Assembly: GCF_019090165.1 (NCBI RefSeq)
Contig: NZ_JAHRIB010000008.1
Span: 62,001 to 126,000, forward strand
DNA length: 64,000 bases
DNA from: Streptomyces sp. BV286
GTDB taxonomy: Bacteria; Actinomycetota; Actinomycetes; Streptomycetales; Streptomycetaceae
Direction: 5' to 3'
Made by a program: the position numbers and the translations under genes. The notes under the pieces are model-generated. The model made no database searches. It saw only the letters and a list, made by a program, of their open reading frames with translations, and was not told where the DNA came from. Below, piece after piece: positions 1-9,188 of this stretch (positions within the stretch are counted from its first letter, which is position 1; every line of letters starts with the position of its first letter).

Positions 1-1
1 G

Positions 2-484
2 CCTGCCCATGCCTCCCGTCGGAACGCGTCCGCGGCGCTGCTGTTCGGGCGGCTCGCGGCGATGGGTACGGTCGCGGCGCTGATCCTGATCGCGGGTGTC
101 TGGGCGTCCTGGGGCACCGCTCAGCACGTGATGCTCACCAAGGGGCGTGAGCGCGGCACGATGACGGTCACCCGGTGTGCCGAGGACCGGTGCACGGGTC
201 CGTACCGGCCGGTGTCGGCGGGGTCCACGGCGCGGGAGCTGGTCGTGCTCGACAGTGAGGTGGCCGTCGAGAAGGGCCGCACGTACGCGGTCGTGGTGAA
301 GCCCGGCAGCGACGATGTCGTCCGCACGGGCACGGGTGGTCTTCTCTATGCCTGGGTGCCACTCGGGGGCGCGCTGATGCTCGCGTCGATGGTGGTGGCG
401 GGCGGGCTGCGGCTGAGCCGGCCGGCGTGGGTGCTGGGCGGTGCGGGTCTGACGCTGGTGACGGCCGCGTTCCTGGCGCTCTGA
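2..484 (+). CDS. Two-helix membrane protein, 5' end outside window
   Basis: The reading frame is already open at base 2 and continues through the first internal ATG at 62, so the true start probably lies upstream of the window. The visible part is about 160 residues. It shows a hydrophobic helix (about residues 20-37, GTVAALILIAGVWASWGTA), an extracellular-type loop of about 70 residues with a Cys pair spaced by five residues (RCAEDRC), and a second helical hairpin near the C-terminus. I do not recognise the family; streptomycetes have many small proteins of this shape with an external loop between helices. It ends at TGA 482-484, directly before a strong hairpin shared with ppc, which is transcribed towards it. 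Confidence 0.7.
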   Translation, partial: PAHASRRNASAALLFGRLAAMGTVAALILIAGVWASWGTAQHVMLTKGRERGTMTVTRCAEDRCTGPYRPVSAGSTARELVVLDSEVAVEKGRTYAVVVKPGSDDVVRTGTGGLLYAWVPLGGALMLASMVVAGGLRLSRPAWVLGGAGLTLVTAAFLAL

Positions 485-501
485 GGTTTTCTCCCCGAAC
501 G

Positions 502-545
502 CGAAGGCGCCTGTCCGGCTCGTACGGGCCGGACAGGCGCCTTCG
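502..545. terminator. Bidirectional terminator between membrane protein gene and ppc
   Basis: A perfect 18-bp stem (502-519 with 528-545) and an 8-nt loop sit between two convergent stop codons, 17 bases after one and 19 bases before the other. There is no long U tract on either side, as is usual for streptomycete terminators. Confidence 0.85.
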
Positions 546-564
546 TGTGCCGTGGCGGTGCGGG

Positions 565-3297
<2,733 letters not shown>

Positions 3298-3465
3298 AGG
3301 TGCGGCTCCTTGCAGTGTTGAAGCTCGTCTGGAGGGGAACCCGTCGGCCCGAGGCGGCGAGTGCCGCATCAGCGGCTGGGCATCCGGGAATGAAACAGAG
3401 CGGACCGCGCTGTCCGACCGAGACCAAGGATAGGTGTCCGTGCGGACGCGCAGTTTCTGGGGCTC

Positions 3466-3495
3466 TTGCCCCCGGGCGGCGCGCTGCCATACTTA
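3466..3495 (+). promoter_or_regulatory. Putative desaturase promoter
   Basis: TTGCCC (3466-3471), an 18-base spacer and TACTTA (3490-3495) give a HrdB-like promoter about 100 bases before the desaturase ATG. The -10 hexamer runs directly into the repeat cluster at 3494-3522. Predicted by eye only. Confidence 0.4.
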
Positions 3496-3522
3496 CGATG
3501 CCGTAGGTTACGGACCCGTAGG
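3494..3522. promoter_or_regulatory. Overlapping inverted repeats, candidate TetR operator
   Basis: The segment has three interlocked elements: TACG-N4-CGTA (3494-3505), CCGTA-GGT-TACGG (3501-3513) and a further CCGTAGG (3516-3522). It overlaps the putative -10 of the desaturase gene, where a repressor would block transcription. The TetR gene at 4602, co-transcribed with the desaturase, is the obvious candidate ligand. The rest of the 3298-3594 gap holds the ppc leader; a TATCCT hexamer on the minus strand (3432-3427) could be the ppc -10. Confidence 0.5.
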
Positions 3523-3594
3523 TGCTGTTTTCGGCTACCCACGGGTGCGATTACCGGCCACTCTCTCAACCCTCGACCCCACAGGGGACGCCCC

Positions 3595-4605
3595 ATGACC
3601 ACGAGTTCCGATGTGATCGATGACGCCCCGAAGGCGCACGACGACTCCGCGCTCACCTCCGCCACGCTGGGCGGCGAGAAGAAGCGTTCGATCGAGCAGA
3701 TCACCCTTCTCCTCTTCATCACCGTCCCGTTCCTGGCTGTCCTCGCGGCGGTTCCGCTGGCCTGGGGCTGGGGTGTGAGCTGGCTGGACCTCGGCCTGCT
3801 GGTGTTCTTCTACTACCTGGGCTGCCACGGCATCACGATCGGTTTCCACCGGTATTTCACGCACGGCGCCTTCAAGGCGAAGCGTCCGCTGCGCATCGCC
3901 CTGGCGATCGCCGGTTCGATGGCAGTCGAGGGGCCCTTGGTCCGCTGGGTGGCCGACCACCGCAAGCACCACAAGTTCTCCGACGCTGAGGGCGACCCCC
4001 ACTCGCCGTGGCGTTTCGGTGAGACGGTGCCGGCCCTGATGAAGGGCCTGTGGTGGGCGCACATCGCCTGGATGTTCGACGAGGAGCAGACGCCACAGGA
4101 GAAGTACGCGCCGGACCTGATCAAGGACCGGACGATCCGTGCGATCTCGCGCCAGTTCCTCCTGTGGGCGGGGCTCTCCCTCATGCTGCCGGCGCTGATC
4201 GGCGGCCTGGTGACGATGTCCTGGTGGGGTGCGTTCACGGGCTTCTTCTGGGGCTCGCTCGTGCGCGTGGCGCTGCTGCACCATGTGACCTGGTCGATCA
4301 ACTCGATCTGCCACGCGGTCGGCAAGCGCCCCTTCAAGTCGCGTGACCGTTCGGGCAACGTGTGGTGGCTGGCGGTGCTGTCCTGCGGCGAGTCGTGGCA
4401 CAACCTGCACCACGCGGATCCGACGTCGGCGCGGCACGGTGTGGAGCGCGGGCAGGTGGACTCCTCGGCCCGGCTCATCCGCTGGTTCGAGAAGCTCGGC
4501 TGGGCGTACGACGTGCGCTGGCCGTCACGCTCGCGTATCGATTCCCGTCGCAACCCGGACGGGAAGGGCGCCCGACGCAAGGCGGAGGCCGCCGACGCGG
4601 CATGA
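3595..4605 (+). CDS. Membrane acyl-CoA / acyl-lipid delta-9-type desaturase
   Basis: A 336-residue member of the membrane fatty-acid desaturase family, which introduces a cis double bond into acyl chains using a di-iron centre and an electron donor. All three histidine boxes are present: HRYFTH (H85/H90), HRKHH (122-126) and HNLHH (around 265), with the spacing of stearoyl-CoA desaturases. Hydrophobic helices flank them (about 37-58, 65-82, 100-118, 180-225). ATG 3595 is chosen because the track's earlier start adds a non-homologous basic stretch. The stop overlaps the start of the next TetR gene (ATGA at 4602-4605), indicating a two-gene operon and probable control of membrane fluidity by that regulator. 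Confidence 0.93.
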   Translation: MTTSSDVIDDAPKAHDDSALTSATLGGEKKRSIEQITLLLFITVPFLAVLAAVPLAWGWGVSWLDLGLLVFFYYLGCHGITIGFHRYFTHGAFKAKRPLRIALAIAGSMAVEGPLVRWVADHRKHHKFSDAEGDPHSPWRFGETVPALMKGLWWAHIAWMFDEEQTPQEKYAPDLIKDRTIRAISRQFLLWAGLSLMLPALIGGLVTMSWWGAFTGFFWGSLVRVALLHHVTWSINSICHAVGKRPFKSRDRSGNVWWLAVLSCGESWHNLHHADPTSARHGVERGQVDSSARLIRWFEKLGWAYDVRWPSRSRIDSRRNPDGKGARRKAEAADAA

Positions 4606-5273
4606 TTGACGGCGTGGCCGACTCCAGCACACCCAGCAATGAAAAGCCGCGGCGCGTCCGCCGCACCCGGATGACCGGTGCGGAGCGGCGGGCCCAGTTG
4701 CTGGAGATCGGCCGCACCCTCTTCGCCCAGAAGGGCTTCGAGGCGACGTCGGTGGAGGAGATCGCGGCGAAGGCGGGCGTCTCCAAGCCGGTCGTGTACG
4801 AGCACTTCGGCGGCAAGGAGGGGCTGTACGCGGTGGTGGTGGACCGTGAGATGCGGCGCCTGCTGGACGGGGTGACGAGCTCACTGACGGCAGGGCACCC
4901 GCGTGAGCTCTGCGAGCAGGCGGCCTTCGCCCTCCTCGACTACATCGAGGAGTACACGGACGGTTTCCGCATCCTGGTCCGCGACTCCCCGATCCCCCAG
5001 TCCACAGGCTCCTTCGCCTCCCTGATCTCGGACATCGCGACGCAGGTGGAGGACATCCTGGGCCGCGAGTTCAAGCGCCGCGGTTTCGACCCGAAGCTCG
5101 CGCCGCTGTACGCCCAGGCCCTGGTCGGCATGGTCGCGCTGACCGGCCAGTGGTGGCTGGACGTCCGCCGCCCGAAGAAGGCGGAGGTGGCCGCCCATCT
5201 GGTGAACCTGGCGTGGCACGGCCTGGACGGCCTGGAGGCGAAGCCGCGGCTGATAGGCCGCCGGAAGGCCTAG
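4602..5273 (+). CDS. TetR-family regulator, coupled to the desaturase
   Basis: A 223-residue TetR-type repressor. The N-terminal helix-turn-helix reads TSVEEIAAKAGVSKPVVYEH (about residues 48-67), followed by FGGKEGLY; the C-terminal ligand domain is helical and contains WWLDVRRPKK near the end. The start overlaps the desaturase stop by four bases (ATGA); GTG 4614 is an alternative start that would remove MIDG. Translational coupling to a desaturase suggests it senses acyl-CoA or a related lipid signal and controls the operon through the repeats at 3494-3522, by analogy with DesT/FasR-type regulators. That role is inferred. Confidence 0.85.
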   Translation: MIDGVADSSTPSNEKPRRVRRTRMTGAERRAQLLEIGRTLFAQKGFEATSVEEIAAKAGVSKPVVYEHFGGKEGLYAVVVDREMRRLLDGVTSSLTAGHPRELCEQAAFALLDYIEEYTDGFRILVRDSPIPQSTGSFASLISDIATQVEDILGREFKRRGFDPKLAPLYAQALVGMVALTGQWWLDVRRPKKAEVAAHLVNLAWHGLDGLEAKPRLIGRRKA

Positions 5274-5340
5274 CAGGCGCTACGGCGGGAATGTGCGGGT
5301 CCGCGCACCTTCCCACCGAAAGAGTTAAACCAAGAGAGCG

Positions 5341-5362
5341 CAAGGTCAACCTTGTGGTACCA
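5341..5362. promoter_or_regulatory. Twin palindromes, candidate toxin-antitoxin operator
   Basis: CAAGGT-CA-ACCTTG (5341-5354) is followed directly by TGGTACCA (5355-5362), ending eight bases before the antitoxin ATG. Phd/YefM antitoxins normally repress their own promoter by binding paired palindromes, so this is the likely autoregulatory site. The promoter hexamers are not obvious. Confidence 0.55.
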
Positions 5363-5370
5363 ATGCGTCC

Positions 5371-5625
5371 ATGACTGAGATTGCGATCAGCGCTGCCCGT
5401 TCCCAGCTCGGCGACCTCGTCCGGCGCGCGGCGCACGGCCGCGAGACCATCGCCCTCACCGATCACGGCCATGTGGCCGCGCTCCTGATCTCGCCCCAGG
5501 TCATAGAGGATCTCGAAGACGCACTCGCGGTCGCCGACTACCAGCGGCGCAAGGCCGAGGGGACGCTTGGACCCGGCATCCCCATGGCGGAGGTACGCAA
5601 GCAGCTGGGGCTCGAACAGCAGTGA
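5371..5625 (+). CDS. Phd/YefM-family antitoxin
   Basis: An 84-residue antitoxin. The N-terminal DNA-binding half ISAARSQLGDLVRRAAHGRE followed by TIALTDHGHVAALLISP is the Phd/YefM fold. The C-terminal part (about 55-84), rich in charged and disordered residues, would wrap the toxin. It binds and neutralises the RelE-type toxin encoded directly downstream and should act as autorepressor. The stop codon overlaps the toxin GTG (GTGA at 5622-5625), so the pair is translationally coupled, with antitoxin first as usual for type II modules. Confidence 0.88.
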   Translation: MTEIAISAARSQLGDLVRRAAHGRETIALTDHGHVAALLISPQVIEDLEDALAVADYQRRKAEGTLGPGIPMAEVRKQLGLEQQ

Positions 5626-5873
5626 CCTACGAGATCAGCTTCGAGCCGCATGCCCTCAACTCCGCAGCCAGGTTCCTCAAGGAGGACCCCAGCGGCCTCG
5701 CCCTTCTCCTGGACACCATCGACAAGCTGGCTGACGATCCTCGTCCGGCAGGTTCGACTCCATACGGCTCTCCCGACCTCCGCCGCCTGCACATCGGCGA
5801 CTACCGGGTTCTGTACGTCATCGACGACGACGTGATCCGCATCCTCATCACCCACCTGGGCCGCACGCCCTGA
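5622..5873 (+). CDS. RelE/ParE-superfamily toxin
   Basis: An 83-residue toxin of the RelE/YoeB-like fold. It opens YEISFEPHALNSAARFL and has the conserved strand region DLRRLHIGDYRVLYVIDDDVIRILITHLGRT; R and Y in GDYRVLY match the catalytic strand of mRNA-cleaving RelE toxins. The start is a GTG overlapping the antitoxin stop. The last 26 bases overlap the 3' end of the convergent VOC gene (stop at 5848), so full-length transcripts of the two genes would be antisense to each other. Confidence 0.85.
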   Translation: MTYEISFEPHALNSAARFLKEDPSGLALLLDTIDKLADDPRPAGSTPYGSPDLRRLHIGDYRVLYVIDDDVIRILITHLGRTP

Positions 5874-6231
5874 GGCCCGGCTCCAGGAACTCCAGCCGGT
5901 TGCCCACGGGGTCCTCGGAGTAGAAGCGGCGGTGCCCCGGGAGCCCACCGTCCCAGGTCACGGCCGCTCCACATGCGGTGAGGCGGGCCGCGTACGCCTC
6001 GATGCCCGTGACCCGCAGCCCCGGGTGGGCCTTCTTCGCGGGACGGAAGTCCCGCTCGATTCCCAGGTGCAACCGGACCTCCCCCGCCTCGAACCAGCAG
6101 CCCCCGCGCGCCGCGAGCACCGGCGGCTTGGGGACCTCCGTCATGCCGAGGGCGTCGGCGTAGTACGTGCGCAGAGCGCCCTCGGAGCCCGGCGGGGCGG
6201 CGAGCTGGACATGGTCGACGGCAGCGAGCAT
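5848..6231 (-). CDS. VOC-family protein (glyoxalase/bleomycin-resistance fold)
   Basis: A 127-residue single VOC domain. It has MLAAVDHVQLAAPPGSE at the N-terminus, the internal repeat with HLGIERDFRPAKKAHPGLRV, and the C-terminal FYSEDPVGNRLEFLEPG, which supplies the usual metal-binding Glu. The substrate cannot be told from sequence. It starts 4 bases after the stop of the methyltransferase gene and is very likely co-transcribed with it, which could place it under the same MarR regulator. The 3' end overlaps the toxin gene by 26 bases tail to tail. Confidence 0.85.
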   Translation of the reverse strand: MLAAVDHVQLAAPPGSEGALRTYYADALGMTEVPKPPVLAARGGCWFEAGEVRLHLGIERDFRPAKKAHPGLRVTGIEAYAARLTACGAAVTWDGGLPGHRRFYSEDPVGNRLEFLEPGLRACGPGG

Positions 6232-6235
6232 GGCG

Positions 6236-7051
6236 TCACGCGGTCTTCCGCGCGACCGCGAACAGGCGGCGGAACGGGAGGACCGTGCCGTACGGGGCCG
6301 CCGGGTAGGCCGTGCGGAGCAGGTCGCGGTACTCGGCGGTGAAGACGTCCGCGGCCTCCGGGTCGTCGGCGAGGGCCGTGAGGACGGGACGCATCCCGGT
6401 GCCCTTGGACCAGTCGAGGACCGCGTCGTCGCCCCGCAGGAGCTGCATGTACGTCGTCTCCCACACGTCCACCTCGCAGCCGAGGCGCGCCAGCCGGTCC
6501 AGGTAGACGAGCGGGGCGTGGACCGAGTCCTCGCGGCGGAGGACTCCGGTCAGGCGGTCCTTCCACCGGGCGGACGTGGCGAGTTCACGCATCAGGGCGT
6601 GCAGGGGCGCGTCGATGTTGTTCGGGACCTGGAAGGCGAAGGTCCCGCCGGGGGCCAGCGCGTCGAGCCAGCCGGGCAGGGCGTCCAGATGCCCCGGCAC
6701 CCACTGCAGCGCCGCGTTGGAGACGATCAGGTCGTACGTTTCCGTGGGCACCCAGTCCGTGAGGTCCGCGTGGGCGAAGTCCAGCTGTCCGCCGCCGGCC
6801 GTGGGGCCCGCGTACTCGTCCGTCCGGGCCAGCATCTGCGGGGAGTTGTCGTATCCGGTGATGTGCGCGCTCGGCCGGCGGCCGGCGAGCTGGACGGTGA
6901 CGTTGCCGGGGCCGCAGCCCAGGTCGGCGATGCGGGCCGGGTCGCCGGGCAGGGCGGGGACGCGGTCGAGCAGCTCGGCGAAGGGTCGGGCGCGGTGCTC
7001 CGCGTGACGCAGGTACTGGCCCGGATCCCAGGTGGGAGTGGTGGCGGGCAT
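6236..7051 (-). CDS. tam: Trans-aconitate 2-methyltransferase
   Basis: A 271-residue SAM-dependent methyltransferase. It begins PATTPTWDPGQYLRHAEHR and carries the SAM-binding motif IADLGCGPGNVT (about 43-54), the acidic strand ITGYDNSPQM and post-motif SNAALQWVPGH, all typical of Tam. The enzyme methylates trans-aconitate, which forms from the TCA intermediate cis-aconitate and inhibits aconitase. ATG 7051 is preferred over the upstream GTG at 7132 because GAGGAGG lies eight bases ahead. It diverges from a MarR-family gene across a short region packed with repeats. This is the same arrangement as tam and tamR in S. coelicolor, where TamR responds to citrate, cis-aconitate and trans-aconitate. 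Confidence 0.92.
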   Translation of the reverse strand: MPATTPTWDPGQYLRHAEHRARPFAELLDRVPALPGDPARIADLGCGPGNVTVQLAGRRPSAHITGYDNSPQMLARTDEYAGPTAGGGQLDFAHADLTDWVPTETYDLIVSNAALQWVPGHLDALPGWLDALAPGGTFAFQVPNNIDAPLHALMRELATSARWKDRLTGVLRREDSVHAPLVYLDRLARLGCEVDVWETTYMQLLRGDDAVLDWSKGTGMRPVLTALADDPEAADVFTAEYRDLLRTAYPAAPYGTVLPFRRLFAVARKTA

Positions 7052-7140
7052 CGGGTCCTCCTCGAGGTCGCGGTCCCGGCGGCGGCCACCGGGGAGGCGG
7101 GCGGGCGCCGGCCGGGATGCGTCCACCCTCACACCGTAAC

Positions 7141-7185
7141 TCTCTCGACGTCAAGAGACTTCACGTCAAGAGACTTCATGTCGAC
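7141..7185. promoter_or_regulatory. TamR-type operator: 15-bp period repeats with embedded palindromes
   Basis: The first element, TCTCTCGACGTCAAGAGA (7141-7158), is a near-perfect palindrome. The 15-base unit ACGTCAAGAGACTTC then occurs twice in tandem (7148-7162 and 7163-7177) and a degenerate third copy begins ATGTCGAC at 7178. A second, weaker palindrome CTTCACGTCAAG is created at the junction (7159-7170). The sites lie between tam (minus) and the MarR gene (plus), as expected for divergent autorepression. TACACT (7194-7199) would be a -10 placing transcription start at or next to the MarR ATG. Confidence 0.75.
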
Positions 7186-7206
7186 ACAACCACTACACTG
7201 ATCGTC

Positions 7207-7704
7207 ATGGAGGACGAGGTCGATCGGCTGGTCGCTGCGTGGCGCCGGGAGCGCCCTGACCTCGACGTGGAACCGCTCGAGGTGCTCAGCCGCGTGAGCA
7301 GGCTCGCCCGGCATCTGGACCGCGCGCGGCGGATCGCGTTCGCCGAGCACGCCCTGGAGCCCTGGGAGTTCGACGTGCTCACCTCGCTGCGGCGGGCGGG
7401 AGCCCCCTACCAGCTCTCTCCCGGTCAGCTCCTCACCCAGACCCTCGTCACCTCGGGCACGATGACGAACCGTATCGACCGGCTCGCGAAGAAGGGCCTG
7501 GTCGAGCGGCTTCCCGACCCCAGTGACCGGCGGGGCGTGCTCGTGCGCCTCACCGAGGAGGGCCGCGACCGCGCAGACCAGGCGCTCGCCGGACTCCTCG
7601 ACCAGGAGCGGGCGATCCTCGCGGAACTGAGCCGCGCCCAGCGCGGCGAACTGGCCGGTCTGCTACGCCAGTTGACCGCCCCGTTCGACAACATCCCGGG
7701 TTAG
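7207..7704 (+). CDS. tamR: MarR-family regulator TamR
   Basis: A 165-residue MarR protein with an extended N-terminus (MEDEVDRLVAAWRRERPDLD) typical of the UrtR/TamR subfamily. The winged helix-turn-helix includes LSPGQLLTQTLVTSGTMTNRIDRLAKKGLV and the wing RLPDPSDRRGVLVRLTEEG. Divergent placement from tam supports TamR: a metabolite-responsive repressor that also controls aconitase and isocitrate dehydrogenase genes in S. coelicolor. ATG 7207 has no visible Shine-Dalgarno sequence and TACACT ends seven bases earlier, so the message may be leaderless. The last 42 bases overlap the convergent LuxR gene. Confidence 0.88.
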   Translation: MEDEVDRLVAAWRRERPDLDVEPLEVLSRVSRLARHLDRARRIAFAEHALEPWEFDVLTSLRRAGAPYQLSPGQLLTQTLVTSGTMTNRIDRLAKKGLVERLPDPSDRRGVLVRLTEEGRDRADQALAGLLDQERAILAELSRAQRGELAGLLRQLTAPFDNIPG

Positions 7705-8430
7705 GTCGACCGGGCCGACCCCGGCACGGCGGGCCAGCGCCACGGCCGCCAGCGTCGAGTGCACGCCCAGCTTCCCCAGCACGTTCTGCATGTGGGTGCG
7801 GACCGTGTGCGGGGAGAGGAACAGCCGCTCGGCGACGGCCTTGCGCCCGAGTCCGGCCACCATGCAGCGCAGCACCTCACGCTCGCGCGGCGTCAGCGAC
7901 TCCACGAGCCGCTCGCTCTCGGTGCGGTGCTTGCGGGCGGCGGTCAGTTCACGCAGGACGCCGGTGAGCAGGGCGGGCGGCAGGTGCGTCTCGTCCCGCA
8001 GCACGCCCCGGATGACGGTCAGCAGCCGGGACAGCGAACAGTCCTTGGCGACCCAGCCCGAGGCGCCCGCCTGCAGGGCGAGTGCCGCCCGGCGCGAATC
8101 GTCCTTCTCGGCGAGCACGACGGTACGGACGCCGGGCTGGCCCGAACGGACGCCCGCCACCAGCGAGATGCCGTCGACCAGGCCTTCTTCGTTGCTGTCG
8201 TGCACGGGCACGGCGGGGCGGGCGCCCGGCACGTTGCCGCCGAGGTCGGCGTCGACGAGCAGCACGTCGAATCTGCGGCCTTCCGCGACCGCCCGCTCCA
8301 GGCAGCGCAGCGCGGCGGGGCCGCTGCCGGCCGCGGAGACGTCGACGTCGGGCTCCGCCGCCAGGGCGGCTGCGAGCGACTCGGCGAAGATACGGTGGTC
8401 GTCGACGACCAGGACACGGATGCGAACCAC
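7663..8430 (-). CDS. LuxR/NarL-type response regulator
   Basis: 255 residues. The receiver domain begins VRIRVLVVDDHRIF with the acidic pair at D10-D11 and a plausible phospho-acceptor at D60 (FDVLLVDADLGG). The C-terminal HTH reads LTPREREVLRCMVAGLGRKAVAERLFLSPHTVRTHMQNVLGKLGV. Between them are the conserved Lys region (GWVAKDCSLS) and a linker. GTG 8430 is chosen because a GGGGG tract precedes it and the receiver then starts at the normal position. No histidine kinase gene adjoins, so it is an orphan regulator. Its 3' end overlaps tamR by 42 bases in the opposite direction. Confidence 0.88.
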   Translation of the reverse strand: MVRIRVLVVDDHRIFAESLAAALAAEPDVDVSAAGSGPAALRCLERAVAEGRRFDVLLVDADLGGNVPGARPAVPVHDSNEEGLVDGISLVAGVRSGQPGVRTVVLAEKDDSRRAALALQAGASGWVAKDCSLSRLLTVIRGVLRDETHLPPALLTGVLRELTAARKHRTESERLVESLTPREREVLRCMVAGLGRKAVAERLFLSPHTVRTHMQNVLGKLGVHSTLAAVALARRAGVGPVDLTRDVVERGGQLA

Positions 8431-8596
8431 TGAAACCCCCACTGGTCGGGGGACGGACCGTCGCGGGTACGGCGCCCGAGGTGATCCCGAGCCTCCTGTC
8501 GACTCGGAAAACGGGGTACCGCACAGTCCGCACGGCCGCCGCCGTGCTGGAACTGCTACCCCCACTCCGGGCGTCGTACCCGACTGTCTCGCCCCC

Positions 8597-8628
8597 TGAG
8601 CAGCACCGGCCCCCACCGGTGCTGCTCA
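8597..8628. terminator. Orphan hairpin between two divergent genes
   Basis: A 13-bp perfect stem (8597-8609 with 8616-8628) with a 6-nt loop lies in the 273-bp gap between the LuxR gene (minus, start 8430) and the GNAT gene (plus, start 8704). Divergent intergenic regions do not need a terminator, so it may end an unannotated small transcript, act as an attenuator, or be a vestige. No convincing ORF lies on either side of it within the gap. Confidence 0.45.
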
Positions 8629-8664
8629 TCAGAGTACGGCTGGGCGCCGGGAGCGGAAGGTGAT

Positions 8665-8696
8665 TTGCAGAACTGATTGGCCAGCGCGTTTATGGT
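8665..8696 (+). promoter_or_regulatory. Possible leaderless promoter of GNAT gene
   Basis: TTGCAG (8665-8670) and TATGGT (8691-8696) are separated by 20 bases, longer than ideal. The -10 ends seven bases before ATG 8704, so transcription could begin at the start codon itself. Confidence 0.3.
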
Positions 8697-8703
8697 GGGC
8701 CGT

Positions 8704-9147
8704 ATGTTTCGTATTGAGACAGAAGTCGACAAAGAGCGTAGCCGATTCCTGCGATCACGGCTGCGGGAGGGCAATACGGCCGCTTCTCCCGTGCTGCGTT
8801 CGCTGCGCGGAACGCCTGGTGAACGGGAAGTTCCGCTCCAGGTCTGGGCGTTGGAGGACGACGACCGGGTCGCCGGTGGGCTGGTCGGGCACACCTGGGC
8901 GACGTGGCTTCATGTCGCCTACCTCTGGGTCGACGAACGCCATCGCGGGTCCGGGCTCGGGGCGCGTCTGCTGTCCCGGGCGGAGGATCTGGCGCACTCG
9001 TCACGGGGTTGCCGGGCCGCGCGCCTGGAGACGTGGGACTTCCAGGCGCCGGACTTCTACCGCAAACAGGGCTACGAGGTGGTGTGCGTGGTCCCCGACT
9101 ATCCGCCGGGGATCACGGAGTACACGCTGACGAAGCGGCTGCCCTGA
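8704..9147 (+). CDS. GNAT-family N-acetyltransferase
   Basis: 147 residues with the GNAT core. The strand and acetyl-CoA pyrophosphate loop HVAYLWVDERHRGSGLGARLLSRAE corresponds to motif A (Q/R-x-x-G-x-G/A), and the C-terminal DFQAPDFYRKQGYEVV is motif B. The acceptor cannot be inferred. ATG 8704 is used; ATG 8692 would add MVGR. The stop is followed by two 15-base direct repeats (CCTGAGACCGACGGG at 9143-9157 and 9163-9177), a 20-base period duplication that includes the stop codon. The gene converges on galK. Confidence 0.85.
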   Translation: MFRIETEVDKERSRFLRSRLREGNTAASPVLRSLRGTPGEREVPLQVWALEDDDRVAGGLVGHTWATWLHVAYLWVDERHRGSGLGARLLSRAEDLAHSSRGCRAARLETWDFQAPDFYRKQGYEVVCVVPDYPPGITEYTLTKRLP

Positions 9148-9188
9148 GACCGACGGGCTGAACCTGAGACCGACGGGGGGTCGGACGG

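Noticed and set aside
9143..9177. Direct repeat after the GNAT gene as an attachment site
   Set aside because: A 20-base tandem duplication with no integrase, no tRNA and no second distant copy.
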